A stretch of DNA of 64,000 nucleotides, from the NCBI RefSeq assembly GCF_002113125.1, contig NZ_NEJP01000003.1:248001-312000 (forward strand), read 5' to 3'. Origin of the DNA: Pseudomonas sp. B20(2017). Lineage in GTDB: Bacteria; Pseudomonadota; Gammaproteobacteria; Pseudomonadales; Pseudomonadaceae. The position numbers and the translations under genes were made by a program. Shown one piece after another: positions 1 to 7,836 of the stretch. Position 1 is the stretch's first letter. Every line of letters starts with the position of its first letter. The notes beneath the pieces are model-generated. The model made no database searches. It saw only the letters and a list, made by a program, of their open reading frames with translations, and was not told the origin of the DNA.

Positions 1-697
1 GCGGTGCGGTGAAGAACGTCAGGTTGACGCTGTGGCCCAGTTGCCAAAGGTTGTTGTAGCCGAGGCTGGTAACGGTGCGCAGCTTTTCGGTGTCGGCGCT
101 GTAGTCGTTGTTCAGGCCGACGCTGGCGGTCCACGGGTTCTGGTCTTCGACCTGCAAATCCACGTCCATGGTGCCGGGGCGCTGCCCTTCGCGCACCAGC
201 GGCATTACCTGCCGGCCCGGGGTTTTGTTGAGTTGCGCCAGTTCGCCCTGGACCTTGGCGAAGTCCGGCACCTCGCCTTCCTTCAGGGCCGGGACGTTGT
301 CGCGGATGTCCAGCGGCGAATAGTGTTTGGCGCCGACCACGCGGACCCGGCCAACTTTGGTTTCGCTGACTTGCAGGTAGACGATGCCGTCGGCCACCGC
401 TTGCTCCGGCAGCTCGACGAACACCGATTGGTAGCCGCGTTCCTGATAGGCCTTCTGCAAGGCGTCCCGCGCGCCTTCGATGTCGCTCAAGGCTTTTTGC
501 GGACCGAGGAACGGATACACCGCTTCTTCAATCGCCCGCGCATCGAGCACGGTATTGCCGCGCACGAAGTATTCGTTGACGTCCACCAGACGCTGCGCTG
601 CTGTGTTTTCGGCCTCCTCGGCGAACGCCGGCTGCGCGCCGGCCGTCACCAGCAGCCAGCCCCACAGCGCCAGCCGTGACGTGAAAATCTGATCCAC
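1..697 (-). CDS. Two-partner secretion outer-membrane transporter, ShlB/FhaC/HecB family (N-terminal part; runs off the window)
   Basis: About 232 residues are visible before the left edge. The protein begins with a signal peptide ending near QPAFA, followed by a POTRA-type region (EYFRVRGN-like segment VNEYFVRGNTVLD, then a second stretch around KVGRVRVVGAKHYS) and the opening of a beta-barrel (GLNNDYSADTEKLRTV). This is the TpsB layout: the barrel exports a large TpsA exoprotein across the outer membrane. I chose the GTG at 697 because AGGGGG lies four bases upstream; an in-frame ATG at 736 has no ribosome binding site. The partner exoprotein would lie outside the window. Family call is firm; the substrate is unknown. 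Confidence 0.85.
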   Translation of the reverse strand, partial: MDQIFTSRLALWGWLLVTAGAQPAFAEEAENTAAQRLVDVNEYFVRGNTVLDARAIEEAVYPFLGPQKALSDIEGARDALQKAYQERGYQSVFVELPEQAVADGIVYLQVSETKVGRVRVVGAKHYSPLDIRDNVPALKEGEVPDFAKVQGELAQLNKTPGRQVMPLVREGQRPGTMDVDLQVEDQNPWTASVGLNNDYSADTEKLRTVTSLGYNNLWQLGHSVNLTFFTAP

Positions 698-752
698 ACT
701 ACCCCCTGAAATTCGCGATGACCTGTTGGCGCTCATGCGCCATGCGTGTGCG

Positions 753-1379
753 TCAGTTACTGGCGTTCTTGATTGCTGAAGTGCCGGCCCCGGTGTGCTT
801 GCCCAGCCAGGTGTGCAGCAGCGCGAAGTTCAGCGAGAACTCGGGCATTTGCAGCAGCGCGCCGCAGAACACTTCACCGATGATTTTCTGGATGAGCTGC
901 ACCGCACGCGGTTCGTTGAGCAGCGTGGCGATGTCGCGACTGAGGACGTTGAAGCTCCAGACTTTCTGGTTCAGGCCCAGGCCGACGAACCAGCGGAACA
1001 GCAGGTTGTAATTGAGCTGTTCGTAGAGCTGCTGCTCGCTGGGCACCGAATACAGCAGTTGCAGCAGCAGAATGTGCATGACCGTCTGCGGGGCGATCAG
1101 CATGCCGGGTTGGGCATTGAGGTCGTGCAGGAGGTCGCGGTGGGCGTCGAGCAAATCGTCGATCTGCGGGCGCAGCAGCACCAGCGAATGACCCGGCGGA
1201 ATGTAGCTGGAGACCTCTTTCAAGGCGCCCTGCCAGTCATCCTGCGACACGATCCAGACCCACGGCGCGCCGTAGCGATACACCGAAACCGGCTTCTTGC
1301 GCGCGGCTTCGACGATCTTCGACAGGCGTTGATCGAGTTCCTGCATGCCCACTTTCGAGTAGCGTTCCATAGTCCCCAT
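753..1379 (-). CDS. Phd/YefM-like segment joined to an IS5-type transposase N-terminal domain (DUF772-like)
   Basis: 208 residues. Residues about 1-55 (ERYSKVGMQELDQRLSKIVE, then KPVSVYRYGAPWVWIVS) resemble a Phd/YefM antitoxin fold, where a short helix-strand unit binds DNA. Residues about 75-190 match the N-terminal domain of IS5/IS1182 transposases: MLIAPQTVMHILLLQLLYSV, then QLNYNLLFRWFVGLGL. The DDE catalytic domain that should follow is absent; the protein stops after a short tail. The start at 1379 has GGGAG seven bases upstream; a longer in-frame extension to 1436 has no such site. No terminal inverted repeats are visible around it, so it looks like a retained, perhaps repurposed, gene rather than a live insertion sequence. 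Function unknown. Confidence 0.75.
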   Translation of the reverse strand: MGTMERYSKVGMQELDQRLSKIVEAARKKPVSVYRYGAPWVWIVSQDDWQGALKEVSSYIPPGHSLVLLRPQIDDLLDAHRDLLHDLNAQPGMLIAPQTVMHILLLQLLYSVPSEQQLYEQLNYNLLFRWFVGLGLNQKVWSFNVLSRDIATLLNEPRAVQLIQKIIGEVFCGALLQMPEFSLNFALLHTWLGKHTGAGTSAIKNASN

Positions 1380-1540
1380 TGCCTCACTCCCGGCGTCCCG
1401 CCTCGGCTTGTGAAAAGCGCCCAAAGGGCCCCTCAAGCGCGTTACATAGGCATGACCGGACTGGCGATGTGCTACCGAACTTTTGTCATAAAAGCTTCAT
1501 TACAGAAATCGAATAAGATCGATCAGGCACCCTAAAAACC

Positions 1541-1643
1541 TGTGGGAGCGAGCTTGCTCGCGAAGGCGGTGTGTCAGCCAAATAAAAGGTGACTGAAATG
1601 ACGCCTTCGTCGGAACGCCGCCCGGAGCAAGCTCGCTCCCACA
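1541..1643. repeat. Paired REP (BIME-like) inverted repeat
   Basis: Two REP units face each other. The outer arms at 1541-1559 and 1625-1643 are perfect 19-base complements (TGTGGGAGCGAGCTTGCTC). Inner arms CGAAGGCG at 1561-1568 and CGCCTTCG at 1602-1609 also pair. It fills the 1437-1664 gap between the transposase-domain gene and the PLP-enzyme gene and could act as a terminator or mRNA stabiliser for the minus-strand operon that ends at 1665. Confidence 0.85.
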
Positions 1644-1664
1644 AGGATGAGCTTGTTTTATTGG

Positions 1665-2948
1665 TCAGGAATAAACCGGCCAGGTATCGACGATCTTCCC
1701 GCCACGCACCGCCAGCAAATCACCGAATTGCAGAAGAACGGCTTCAGTCTGGGTCGGCCGCAGAAAGACTTGATCCTCCACCGTCAGGCCAACGGCATTC
1801 GAACCGTTGACCATCTCCTGATTCGAACTGCGCCCGTAAACCCCATTGCTCTGCAATCCGGGCGGCGATTCGAACTCGGCCATCCAGTTGCCGCCGTAGA
1901 TAAAAAAGGTCTGCCGCTGGTTGGTGTCCCACCACGAAAACAGTTTCGACTTGTCATCCAGCGCCGGGATGTTCACCGGCCCCGTGCTTTTCAACACCGG
2001 GGTGGCGATGTAAGTGGCCGGTTCGTGTTCAACCAGCGACGGCAAGTCGTAATGAGTCGGCTTGAGCATCGCCGTCCCCACCGACACTTCACTGCTCAGA
2101 TGTTCGTTTTCATGCATGCGATAACTCGGGCTGCCGGCGGTGTTCAGGCACAACCCGTCATGCCACAGCGTCGGGTATTGCTGCCGGGTAAAGTCGACGC
2201 AACGCTGATAAATCACCATCACCTTGGCGAACAGCTCCTCGGGTGATCCAAGAATCCCCGGCACGCCCATGCCCACGAAAGGGTCGTAGCCCATGAACCC
2301 GGCGAACTCCAGGTGCTGCGGGTTGGCGGCGATCAGCGTGAGCATCTGCCCGAGCACGTTGACATCACTGACGCCGCCCCGGTGCAGGCCCACGTCCAGC
2401 TCGATGTTGATCCGCATCCGGGTGCCCAAGCCTTGAGCCAGCGCGAGGTATTGCTGCAGACGTTCGGGGTTGTCGATCAGCCATTGCAGTTGCTTCGCGG
2501 GGTCGAACGGACCTTTGTGGGTCTGGTAGAAAATCTCCGCCGAACGAACTGGCAAGGGCTTACCGAGCAGAATGTCCGACTGCGGAAACGTCACCGCATC
2601 GTGATTGAGAAACGGCTGATGAAACGACATCAATCGCTGCGTCCCTGCCCGTTGGCCGATATAGCTGAGCAGGCCCGGTGACGGCAGCGACTTCTCCACC
2701 AGCCGCAACTGTTTGCCCGCGCGGTTGACCGAGCGCATTACCACGTCGATGTTGTGATCCAGCCGATCCAGATCGATCAGCAACACCGGGCGCATCGGGC
2801 CCTTGGTCTTGAGTTCGTTGTTCAGCGCCCGGAAGTATTCACTGTAGGGCCCGCCGCGATCCCCCGGCCTTAACAACGCACCCACGCCTACCAGCAAAGC
2901 GCCAACACCCAAAGTTCCGAGCACAAAATTACGTCGATTGACCGCCAT
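1665..2948 (-). CDS. Exported DSD1-like (fold-type III) PLP-dependent enzyme
   Basis: 427 residues. The body matches the D-serine dehydratase/D-threonine aldolase-like branch of alanine-racemase-fold enzymes: PVLLIDLDRLDHNI near residue 55, a probable PLP lysine at K86 (RLVEKSLPSP), INIELDVGLHRGGV, FAGFMGYDP, and a C-terminal beta domain with the DxxH-poor metal region replaced by NWMAEF. The N-terminus NRRNFVLGTLGVGALLVGVG looks like a twin-arginine signal or anchor, so the enzyme is probably periplasmic. Its ATG overlaps the TGA of the upstream oxidase (TGATG at 2946-2950), so the two are translationally coupled. Substrate not determinable from sequence; a D-amino acid or hydroxy-amino acid is plausible. 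Confidence 0.85.
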   Translation of the reverse strand: MAVNRRNFVLGTLGVGALLVGVGALLRPGDRGGPYSEYFRALNNELKTKGPMRPVLLIDLDRLDHNIDVVMRSVNRAGKQLRLVEKSLPSPGLLSYIGQRAGTQRLMSFHQPFLNHDAVTFPQSDILLGKPLPVRSAEIFYQTHKGPFDPAKQLQWLIDNPERLQQYLALAQGLGTRMRINIELDVGLHRGGVSDVNVLGQMLTLIAANPQHLEFAGFMGYDPFVGMGVPGILGSPEELFAKVMVIYQRCVDFTRQQYPTLWHDGLCLNTAGSPSYRMHENEHLSSEVSVGTAMLKPTHYDLPSLVEHEPATYIATPVLKSTGPVNIPALDDKSKLFSWWDTNQRQTFFIYGGNWMAEFESPPGLQSNGVYGRSSNQEMVNGSNAVGLTVEDQVFLRPTQTEAVLLQFGDLLAVRGGKIVDTWPVYS

Positions 2949-4342
2949 CAGCTCACCCCCAGAATCGACGACAGATGCCCGTTGAGAAACTTGCCGCTCG
3001 GGTCCAGCGCCTGGCGTACCTCAATGAATTCCTGCCAGCGTGGATAGAGCGTTTGTAGCGTACGGGCATTCAGCGCGTGCAATTTGCCCCAGTGCGGCCG
3101 GCCGTTGTACTTCCAGAAGATCGGCTCGATCGCGGCGAAGAAGTTGTGGTGGTCCATCTGGTAATGCTGGTGGACCGAGATCGAGCAGCTGTCGCGGCCC
3201 TCGAACATGCTCAGCGGGATGTCGTCGGCCTTGACGTAGCGGTACTCGATGGGAAACCACGTGCGCAGGTCCTTGTCGCGGATCAGCTTGAGAATCTCGC
3301 GCAGGCACGCCGGGCCATGTTCGGCGGGCACCGAATATTCCATCTCGTTGAAACGCACGGTGCGCACGTTGGCGTAGATGTCGAACGAGTCGCCGACCCG
3401 GTCGTCGAAACTCGCCAGATGCCGCAGGCTGTTGAGCAACGAACTGCGCAGGCCCGGGAAATCGCTGCCGTATTTGTCGATCTTCTCGATCAGGGTCACG
3501 AACTCGTTGCCACCCTCCTCTTCAGGCGGGATCGGCGGCGTGGGCAGGTCGGTGGTTTCGTTGAGAGCGATGGACAAGGCGTAGTCGGAATGGGTGACGA
3601 CGAGCATTTCCCAGTGCTGGTTTTCGCTCGTGTTCTTGTCGATGTCTTCCAGCAGTTCTTCGGTCTTGGCGATCCACTGGCGTTCGCGCAGACGATAGGC
3701 CGGACGGTTTTGCAGGCGGATTTTGGTGGCCACGCCGAGTGCGCCGAGGGACACACGGGCGGCATTGAATACTTCGGGATGACGCTGGCTATCGCAGTCC
3801 AGAACCTCGCCGCTGGCGGTCACCAGTTGCATCCCGCAGACGTGGGCGGAATAGGACTGGAAGGTTTTGCCGGTGCCATGGGTCGAGGTGGAAATGGCCC
3901 CGGCCAGGGTCTGGTAATCGATGTCGGCCATGTTTTGCAGGGCCTGGCCGACATCCTTGAGCGGCGTGCCCATGCGCGACATCGGTGTGCCAGCGGCGAA
4001 TTCGGCTTGCAGGGTTTTCGGGTCGTGATCGAGCAGGCCGTTGAAGTAGCTCAGGGACAGCAACGTACCGTCGGTGGGCACCAACGCACTGAAGGAATGC
4101 GCCGAGCCGACCGGGCGGATCTTGCCCGGTGCCTGCTGAATGATCGTCGTCAGTTCATCGAGATTCTTCGGCGCCACCCGCGCCGCCGGCAGGCAGCTCT
4201 GCCCGCCCGACCAGTTGCGCCAGGGAATCAGCCGTGGCGCGCGCATCAACTGGCCCAGCGCCGGATTGGAAGCCAGCGCGCTGAACGCCCCGACGATGCT
4301 TGCCCGTTGCAACAACTGCCGGCGTGTCAGATCTATCGGCAT
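2948..4342 (-). CDS. Tat-exported FAD-linked oxidase, D-arabinono-1,4-lactone/alditol oxidase family
   Basis: 464 residues. Residues 1-30 form a Tat signal (LTRRQLLQRASIVGAF, then ASNPALG). The VAO-fold FAD domain follows: RPVGSAHSFSALVPTDG around 76-92, where H82 sits where related alditol oxidases attach FAD covalently, then STSTHGTGKTFQSYSAHVCG. The C-terminal ALO domain carries the family hallmark GRPHWGKLHAL and ends DPSGKFLNGHL. Such enzymes oxidise sugar lactones or alditols with oxygen or a cytochrome as acceptor. It lies 10 bases downstream of a cytochrome c gene and overlaps the PLP-enzyme gene, suggesting a periplasmic redox pathway in which the cytochrome takes the electrons (inference). 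Confidence 0.88.
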   Translation of the reverse strand: MPIDLTRRQLLQRASIVGAFSALASNPALGQLMRAPRLIPWRNWSGGQSCLPAARVAPKNLDELTTIIQQAPGKIRPVGSAHSFSALVPTDGTLLSLSYFNGLLDHDPKTLQAEFAAGTPMSRMGTPLKDVGQALQNMADIDYQTLAGAISTSTHGTGKTFQSYSAHVCGMQLVTASGEVLDCDSQRHPEVFNAARVSLGALGVATKIRLQNRPAYRLRERQWIAKTEELLEDIDKNTSENQHWEMLVVTHSDYALSIALNETTDLPTPPIPPEEEGGNEFVTLIEKIDKYGSDFPGLRSSLLNSLRHLASFDDRVGDSFDIYANVRTVRFNEMEYSVPAEHGPACLREILKLIRDKDLRTWFPIEYRYVKADDIPLSMFEGRDSCSISVHQHYQMDHHNFFAAIEPIFWKYNGRPHWGKLHALNARTLQTLYPRWQEFIEVRQALDPSGKFLNGHLSSILGVS

Positions 4343-4352
4343 GCCAGGATCC

Positions 4353-4706
4353 TTATTGTGGGAGCGGCTGGTCGGCCATGAAGCCGATCAACTGAAGGAA
4401 TTGTTCTTCCGAGCACTCGACGCACTGGCCCATCGGCGGCATACCGTTGTAGCCGTTGATGGCGTGGTCGAGCAGCGTGTCGGCGCCCTGCTGGATGCGC
4501 GGTTCCCAGGCCTTGCGGTCACCGGTCAACGGCGCATTCGCGGCAGGGTTGGCGTGGCAGAGCTGGCAGCTGTTGGCGTAGATCTGCGCCAGCGCCGGGT
4601 CTTTGGGAATGGCGTTGTTGGTGCTGGCCGGGGGCTTGGGGTCTTCGCCACAGCCAGGCAGCGTCATGGCCAATGCCAGTAATAATGTGAGTCGGATTGC
4701 CCGCAT
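4353..4706 (-). CDS. Lipoprotein cytochrome c5-type monohaem protein
   Basis: 117 residues from the ATG at 4706, which has GAGG five bases upstream; the longer in-frame start at 4733 lacks one. A lipoprotein signal (RLTLLLALAMTLPGC, lipobox LPGC) is followed by a haem motif CQLCH near residue 48 and a distal methionine region GYNGMPPMGQCVECSEEQF, where the extra CxxC is typical of the cytochrome c5/CccA group. First gene of a three-gene operon with the FAD oxidase and PLP enzyme; likely electron acceptor for the oxidase (inference from order and export signals). Confidence 0.88.
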   Translation of the reverse strand: MRAIRLTLLLALAMTLPGCGEDPKPPASTNNAIPKDPALAQIYANSCQLCHANPAANAPLTGDRKAWEPRIQQGADTLLDHAINGYNGMPPMGQCVECSEEQFLQLIGFMADQPLPQ

Positions 4707-4813
4707 AACGGCCTCGCTTATTGTTATGGTCACACCTTAAGGCAGGCAGGTCGGCGGGTTGAGGGCATTGCGGGACATTGAGGGGGGCAAACGGGGCCAG
4801 CCCATTACCGAAG

Positions 4814-4936
4814 ACGATCGTTCCCATGCTCCGCGTGGGAATGCAGCCCTGGACGCTCTGCGTCCGCTTGGAACGCGGAGCGTCCCTTGAGGCATTCCCA
4901 CGCAGACGGCTCGACGCCTCGACGTGGGAACGATCA
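4814..4936. repeat. Imperfect long inverted repeat (Pseudomonas intergenic element)
   Basis: About 120 bases with nested complementary arms: ACGATCGTTCCCA near 4814-4826 against TGGGAACGATCATG near 4924-4936, and CGCGTGGGAATGC near 4832-4844 against GCATTCCCACGC near 4892-4903, around a centre GACGCTCTGCGTCC/GGAACGCGGAGCGTCCC. This family of palindromic elements recurs in fluorescent pseudomonads. It occupies most of the 4707-5059 gap between the divergent cytochrome and dehydrogenase genes; no protein is encoded here. Confidence 0.75.
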
Positions 4937-5059
4937 TGTGTGGATGCCCGCTCTGCTGTGCGGTTTCGCGTGACATTCGCGTGACATTTGCGGGTTTAAA
5001 TTTCGGCGCGTTCAGGCGTATAACCGTTACAGACTTTTTCAATGACGCGGGGTAGCGAC

Positions 5060-6685
5060 ATGACCACAGCAAACATCCTCGGCAACCTGTTCCCTTCTGT
5101 CAGCGACATCCCGGAAAAATACCGCCTCGACGGTCAGGTCGAACAACGCGAATACCTGGTCGATGGCGAATTGCGTCGCTGGGACGGCCCGCTCGCCACC
5201 GTGCGCAGCCCGGTCTATCTGCAGGGCGACAACGGCGACGAACAAGTGATCCTCGGCAGCACGCCGCTGCTGGACGCCGACACCGCCCTCACCGCCCTCG
5301 ACGCCGCCGTGCGCGCCTACGACCGGGGCCAGGGCCTGTGGCCGACCCTGCGCGTGGCCGAACGCATCCAGCACGTCGAAGCCTTCCTCGGGCGCATGCG
5401 CCAACAGCGCGACGCCGTGGTGAAACTGCTGATGTGGGAAATCGGCAAGAACCTCAAGGACTCGGAAAAAGAGTTCGACCGCACCTGCGACTACATCGTC
5501 GACACCATCAATGCGCTGAAAGAGCTCGACCGCCGCTCCAGCCGTTTCGAACTGGAACAGGACACCCTCGGTCAGATCCGCCGCGTCCCGCTCGGCGTGG
5601 CGCTGTGCATGGGTCCTTACAACTATCCGCTGAATGAAACCTTCACCACGCTGATTCCGGCGTTGATCATGGGCAACACCGTGGTGTTCAAACCGGCCAA
5701 GCTCGGCGTGCTGCTTATCCGCCCATTGCTTGAAGCCTTCCGCGACAGCTTCCCGACCGGCGTGATCAACGTGATTTACGGCAGCGGCCGTGAGACCGTC
5801 AGTGCGCTGATGGCCAGCGGCAAGATCGACATCTTCGCCTTCATCGGCACCAACAAGGCCGCCAGCGACCTGAAAAAACTGCACCCGAAACCACACCGCT
5901 TGCGCGCCGCGCTGGGGCTGGATGCTAAGAACCCTGGCATCGTCCTGCCAGAGGTGGATCTGGATAACGCGGTCAACGAAGCGGTCACCGGTTCCCTTTC
6001 GTTCAACGGCCAGCGCTGCACCGCATTGAAAATTCTGTTCGTGCATGAAGATGTGGTGGACAGCTTCATCGAGAAATTCAACGCCAAACTGGCCAGCCTC
6101 AAACCGGGCATGCCGTGGGACAGCGGGGTTTCGCTGACGCCGTTGCCGGAATCGGGCAAGGTCGATTACCTGCACGGGCTGGTCGCTGACGCGCAGAGCA
6201 AAGGTGCGCAAGTGGTCAACCCGAATGGCGGTGAAGCACGGGCCTCGTTCTTCTATCCGGCGGTGCTGTACCCGGTGACGCCGCAGATGCGCGTGTATCA
6301 GGAAGAACAGTTCGGCCCGGTGGTGCCGATCGTGCCGTACCGTCACCTCGACACCGTCATCGACTACGTCCTGGAGTCGGACTTCGGCCAGCAACTGAGC
6401 ATCTTCGGCACCAACCCGGTGGCGGTCGGTCGACTGGTCGACACCTTCGCCAACCAGGTCGGTCGGATCAACCTGAATGCCCAGTGCCAGCGCGGCCCGG
6501 ACACCTACCCGTTTAACGGTCGCAAGAACTCCGCCGAAGGCACGCTGTCGGTACACGATGCGCTGCGGGTGTTTTCGATCCGCACGCTGGTGGCGACCAA
6601 GTTTCAGGAACCCAACAAGGATCTGATCAGCGAAATCATTCGCGGGCGCGATTCGAACTTCATCGCCACCGACTACATCTTCTGA
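5060..6685 (+). CDS. gapN: NADP-dependent glyceraldehyde-3-phosphate dehydrogenase (non-phosphorylating type, aldehyde dehydrogenase superfamily)
   Basis: 541 residues. Aldehyde dehydrogenase fold: RVPLGVALCMGPYNYPLNET in the cofactor domain, NTVVFKPAKLGVL, and the catalytic cysteine at about residue 319 in FNGQRCTALKI. The long N-terminus and the GPDTYPFNGRKNS tail region match the GapN subgroup that oxidises glyceraldehyde 3-phosphate to 3-phosphoglycerate with NADP, bypassing 1,3-bisphosphoglycerate. The ATG at 5060 follows GGGGT at about nine bases; an in-frame ATG at 5042 is less well placed. The next gene starts 13 bases after the stop, so the two are probably cotranscribed. A semialdehyde substrate cannot be excluded. 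Confidence 0.85.
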   Translation: MTTANILGNLFPSVSDIPEKYRLDGQVEQREYLVDGELRRWDGPLATVRSPVYLQGDNGDEQVILGSTPLLDADTALTALDAAVRAYDRGQGLWPTLRVAERIQHVEAFLGRMRQQRDAVVKLLMWEIGKNLKDSEKEFDRTCDYIVDTINALKELDRRSSRFELEQDTLGQIRRVPLGVALCMGPYNYPLNETFTTLIPALIMGNTVVFKPAKLGVLLIRPLLEAFRDSFPTGVINVIYGSGRETVSALMASGKIDIFAFIGTNKAASDLKKLHPKPHRLRAALGLDAKNPGIVLPEVDLDNAVNEAVTGSLSFNGQRCTALKILFVHEDVVDSFIEKFNAKLASLKPGMPWDSGVSLTPLPESGKVDYLHGLVADAQSKGAQVVNPNGGEARASFFYPAVLYPVTPQMRVYQEEQFGPVVPIVPYRHLDTVIDYVLESDFGQQLSIFGTNPVAVGRLVDTFANQVGRINLNAQCQRGPDTYPFNGRKNSAEGTLSVHDALRVFSIRTLVATKFQEPNKDLISEIIRGRDSNFIATDYIF

Positions 6686-6698
6686 GGAGGAATCACCG

Positions 6699-7772
6699 CT
6701 GAGCACTTTCAGCCCTCATCGCTGGCCGCCGCTGTTGCGGCGGATCCTGCGGCCGTTGCTCGACCCGTATCGACGTTACCGCCACGCACGAACGATCCAC
6801 GCGGTGCGGGTCGCGCTGGGGTTGCTGGCGACGATCCTGCTGACCACCGGCATCAATCTGCCCCACGGCGAGTGGGCGTCGGTGACCATGCTGGTGGTGA
6901 TCGGTGGTTTGCAGCATCACGGCAACATCGGCAAGAAAGCTGCCGAGCGCGCCATCGGCACCTTGATCGGAGCCGGCGTCGGCCTGGTGTTGGTAGCGCA
7001 GCAGGCGTGGCTGGGCATGCCATGGCTAACCTATTTCGCCATGGCGGTGGTCTGCGGATTTTTCTCGTATCACGCCATCGGCAAGGGCGGCTACACCGCC
7101 CTGCTCTCGGCCATTACCGTTTTCATCGTCGCCGGGCATGGCGACAACCCGATCACCGACGGGCTGTGGCGCGGGGTCGATATCCTGATCGGCATCGCCC
7201 TGGCCCTGGCCTTTTCCTTTGCGTTGCCGCTGTACGCGGTTTATTCGTGGCGCTACAACCTGGCCGACGCGCTGCGAGATTGCGCCACCGTGTACGGAAG
7301 GATCATCGGCGGCCAGCCGGTGACGGCCGACGAACACTTGAAGTTGATGAGTCGGCTGAACGCGGTGATGGTGCAATTGCGTTCGCTGATGCCGTCGGTG
7401 TCCAAGGAAGTCAAAGTCTCGATGACCGAACTGGACGCGATCCAGCGCAACCTGCGCATGTGCATCAGCACTCTGGAGATCCTCGGCAACATCCGCCCGG
7501 ACGCTAACGACCCCGACGCCATGGCGCACCTGCAAGCGGCGCTCAAGGCTGAACACCGGCATATTCGCGTGCAATTGATCGGCATGGCCCGAGCGTTGAA
7601 AACCGGTGCGTCCGGTCGATTGGGACGTCCGGTAGAGTTGCCGGACGCCAGCCTCGACACCCTGGTCTACAGCCCGCTGGATGGCTACCGTTTGTTGACC
7701 CGGCAACTGGCGGCGAACATCGGCGAGATGCGCCAGCGCCTGGCGAAGACTGCGCCGCGCTGGAACATCTGA
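6699..7772 (+). CDS. FUSC family inner-membrane protein, probable CTG start
   Basis: About 357 residues. The first half has several hydrophobic segments (VALGLLATILLTTGINLPHG, TLIGAGVGLVLVAQQAW, MAVVCGFFSYHAIGKGGY, LIGIALALAFSFALPLY) in the pattern of FUSC/aromatic-acid exporter proteins; the second half is soluble and helical. No ATG or GTG lies near the beginning. GAGGAGG at 6684-6690 is followed eight bases later by CTG at 6699, in frame, giving STFSPHRWPPLLRR; the only other candidate is TTG at 6735, which has no ribosome binding site. I therefore mark CTG 6699 as the start. The role is probably efflux or envelope transport; substrate unknown. Confidence 0.8.
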   Translation: MSTFSPHRWPPLLRRILRPLLDPYRRYRHARTIHAVRVALGLLATILLTTGINLPHGEWASVTMLVVIGGLQHHGNIGKKAAERAIGTLIGAGVGLVLVAQQAWLGMPWLTYFAMAVVCGFFSYHAIGKGGYTALLSAITVFIVAGHGDNPITDGLWRGVDILIGIALALAFSFALPLYAVYSWRYNLADALRDCATVYGRIIGGQPVTADEHLKLMSRLNAVMVQLRSLMPSVSKEVKVSMTELDAIQRNLRMCISTLEILGNIRPDANDPDAMAHLQAALKAEHRHIRVQLIGMARALKTGASGRLGRPVELPDASLDTLVYSPLDGYRLLTRQLAANIGEMRQRLAKTAPRWNI

Positions 7773-7836
7773 GACTTATTTTTCGATGTAACAAACTCGA
7801 CATCATCTCTACAATGCGCTTCCACAACGGACGTGG

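Noticed and set aside
753..1436. Active insertion sequence
   Set aside because: Only the N-terminal transposase domain is present, with no DDE domain, terminal inverted repeats or target duplication visible.
1541..1643. CRISPR or short tandem array
   Set aside because: Repeats here and at 29530, 42176 and 45301 are paired inverted REP units, not regularly spaced direct repeats.
3077..4381. 434-codon open frame on the plus strand
   Set aside because: Antisense to the FAD oxidase, which has Tat signal, FAD and ALO motifs.
5039..6706. 555-codon open frame on the minus strand
   Set aside because: It is antisense to the GapN dehydrogenase, has a composition typical of GC-rich codon shadows (many H, R, D, V) and no family motif.
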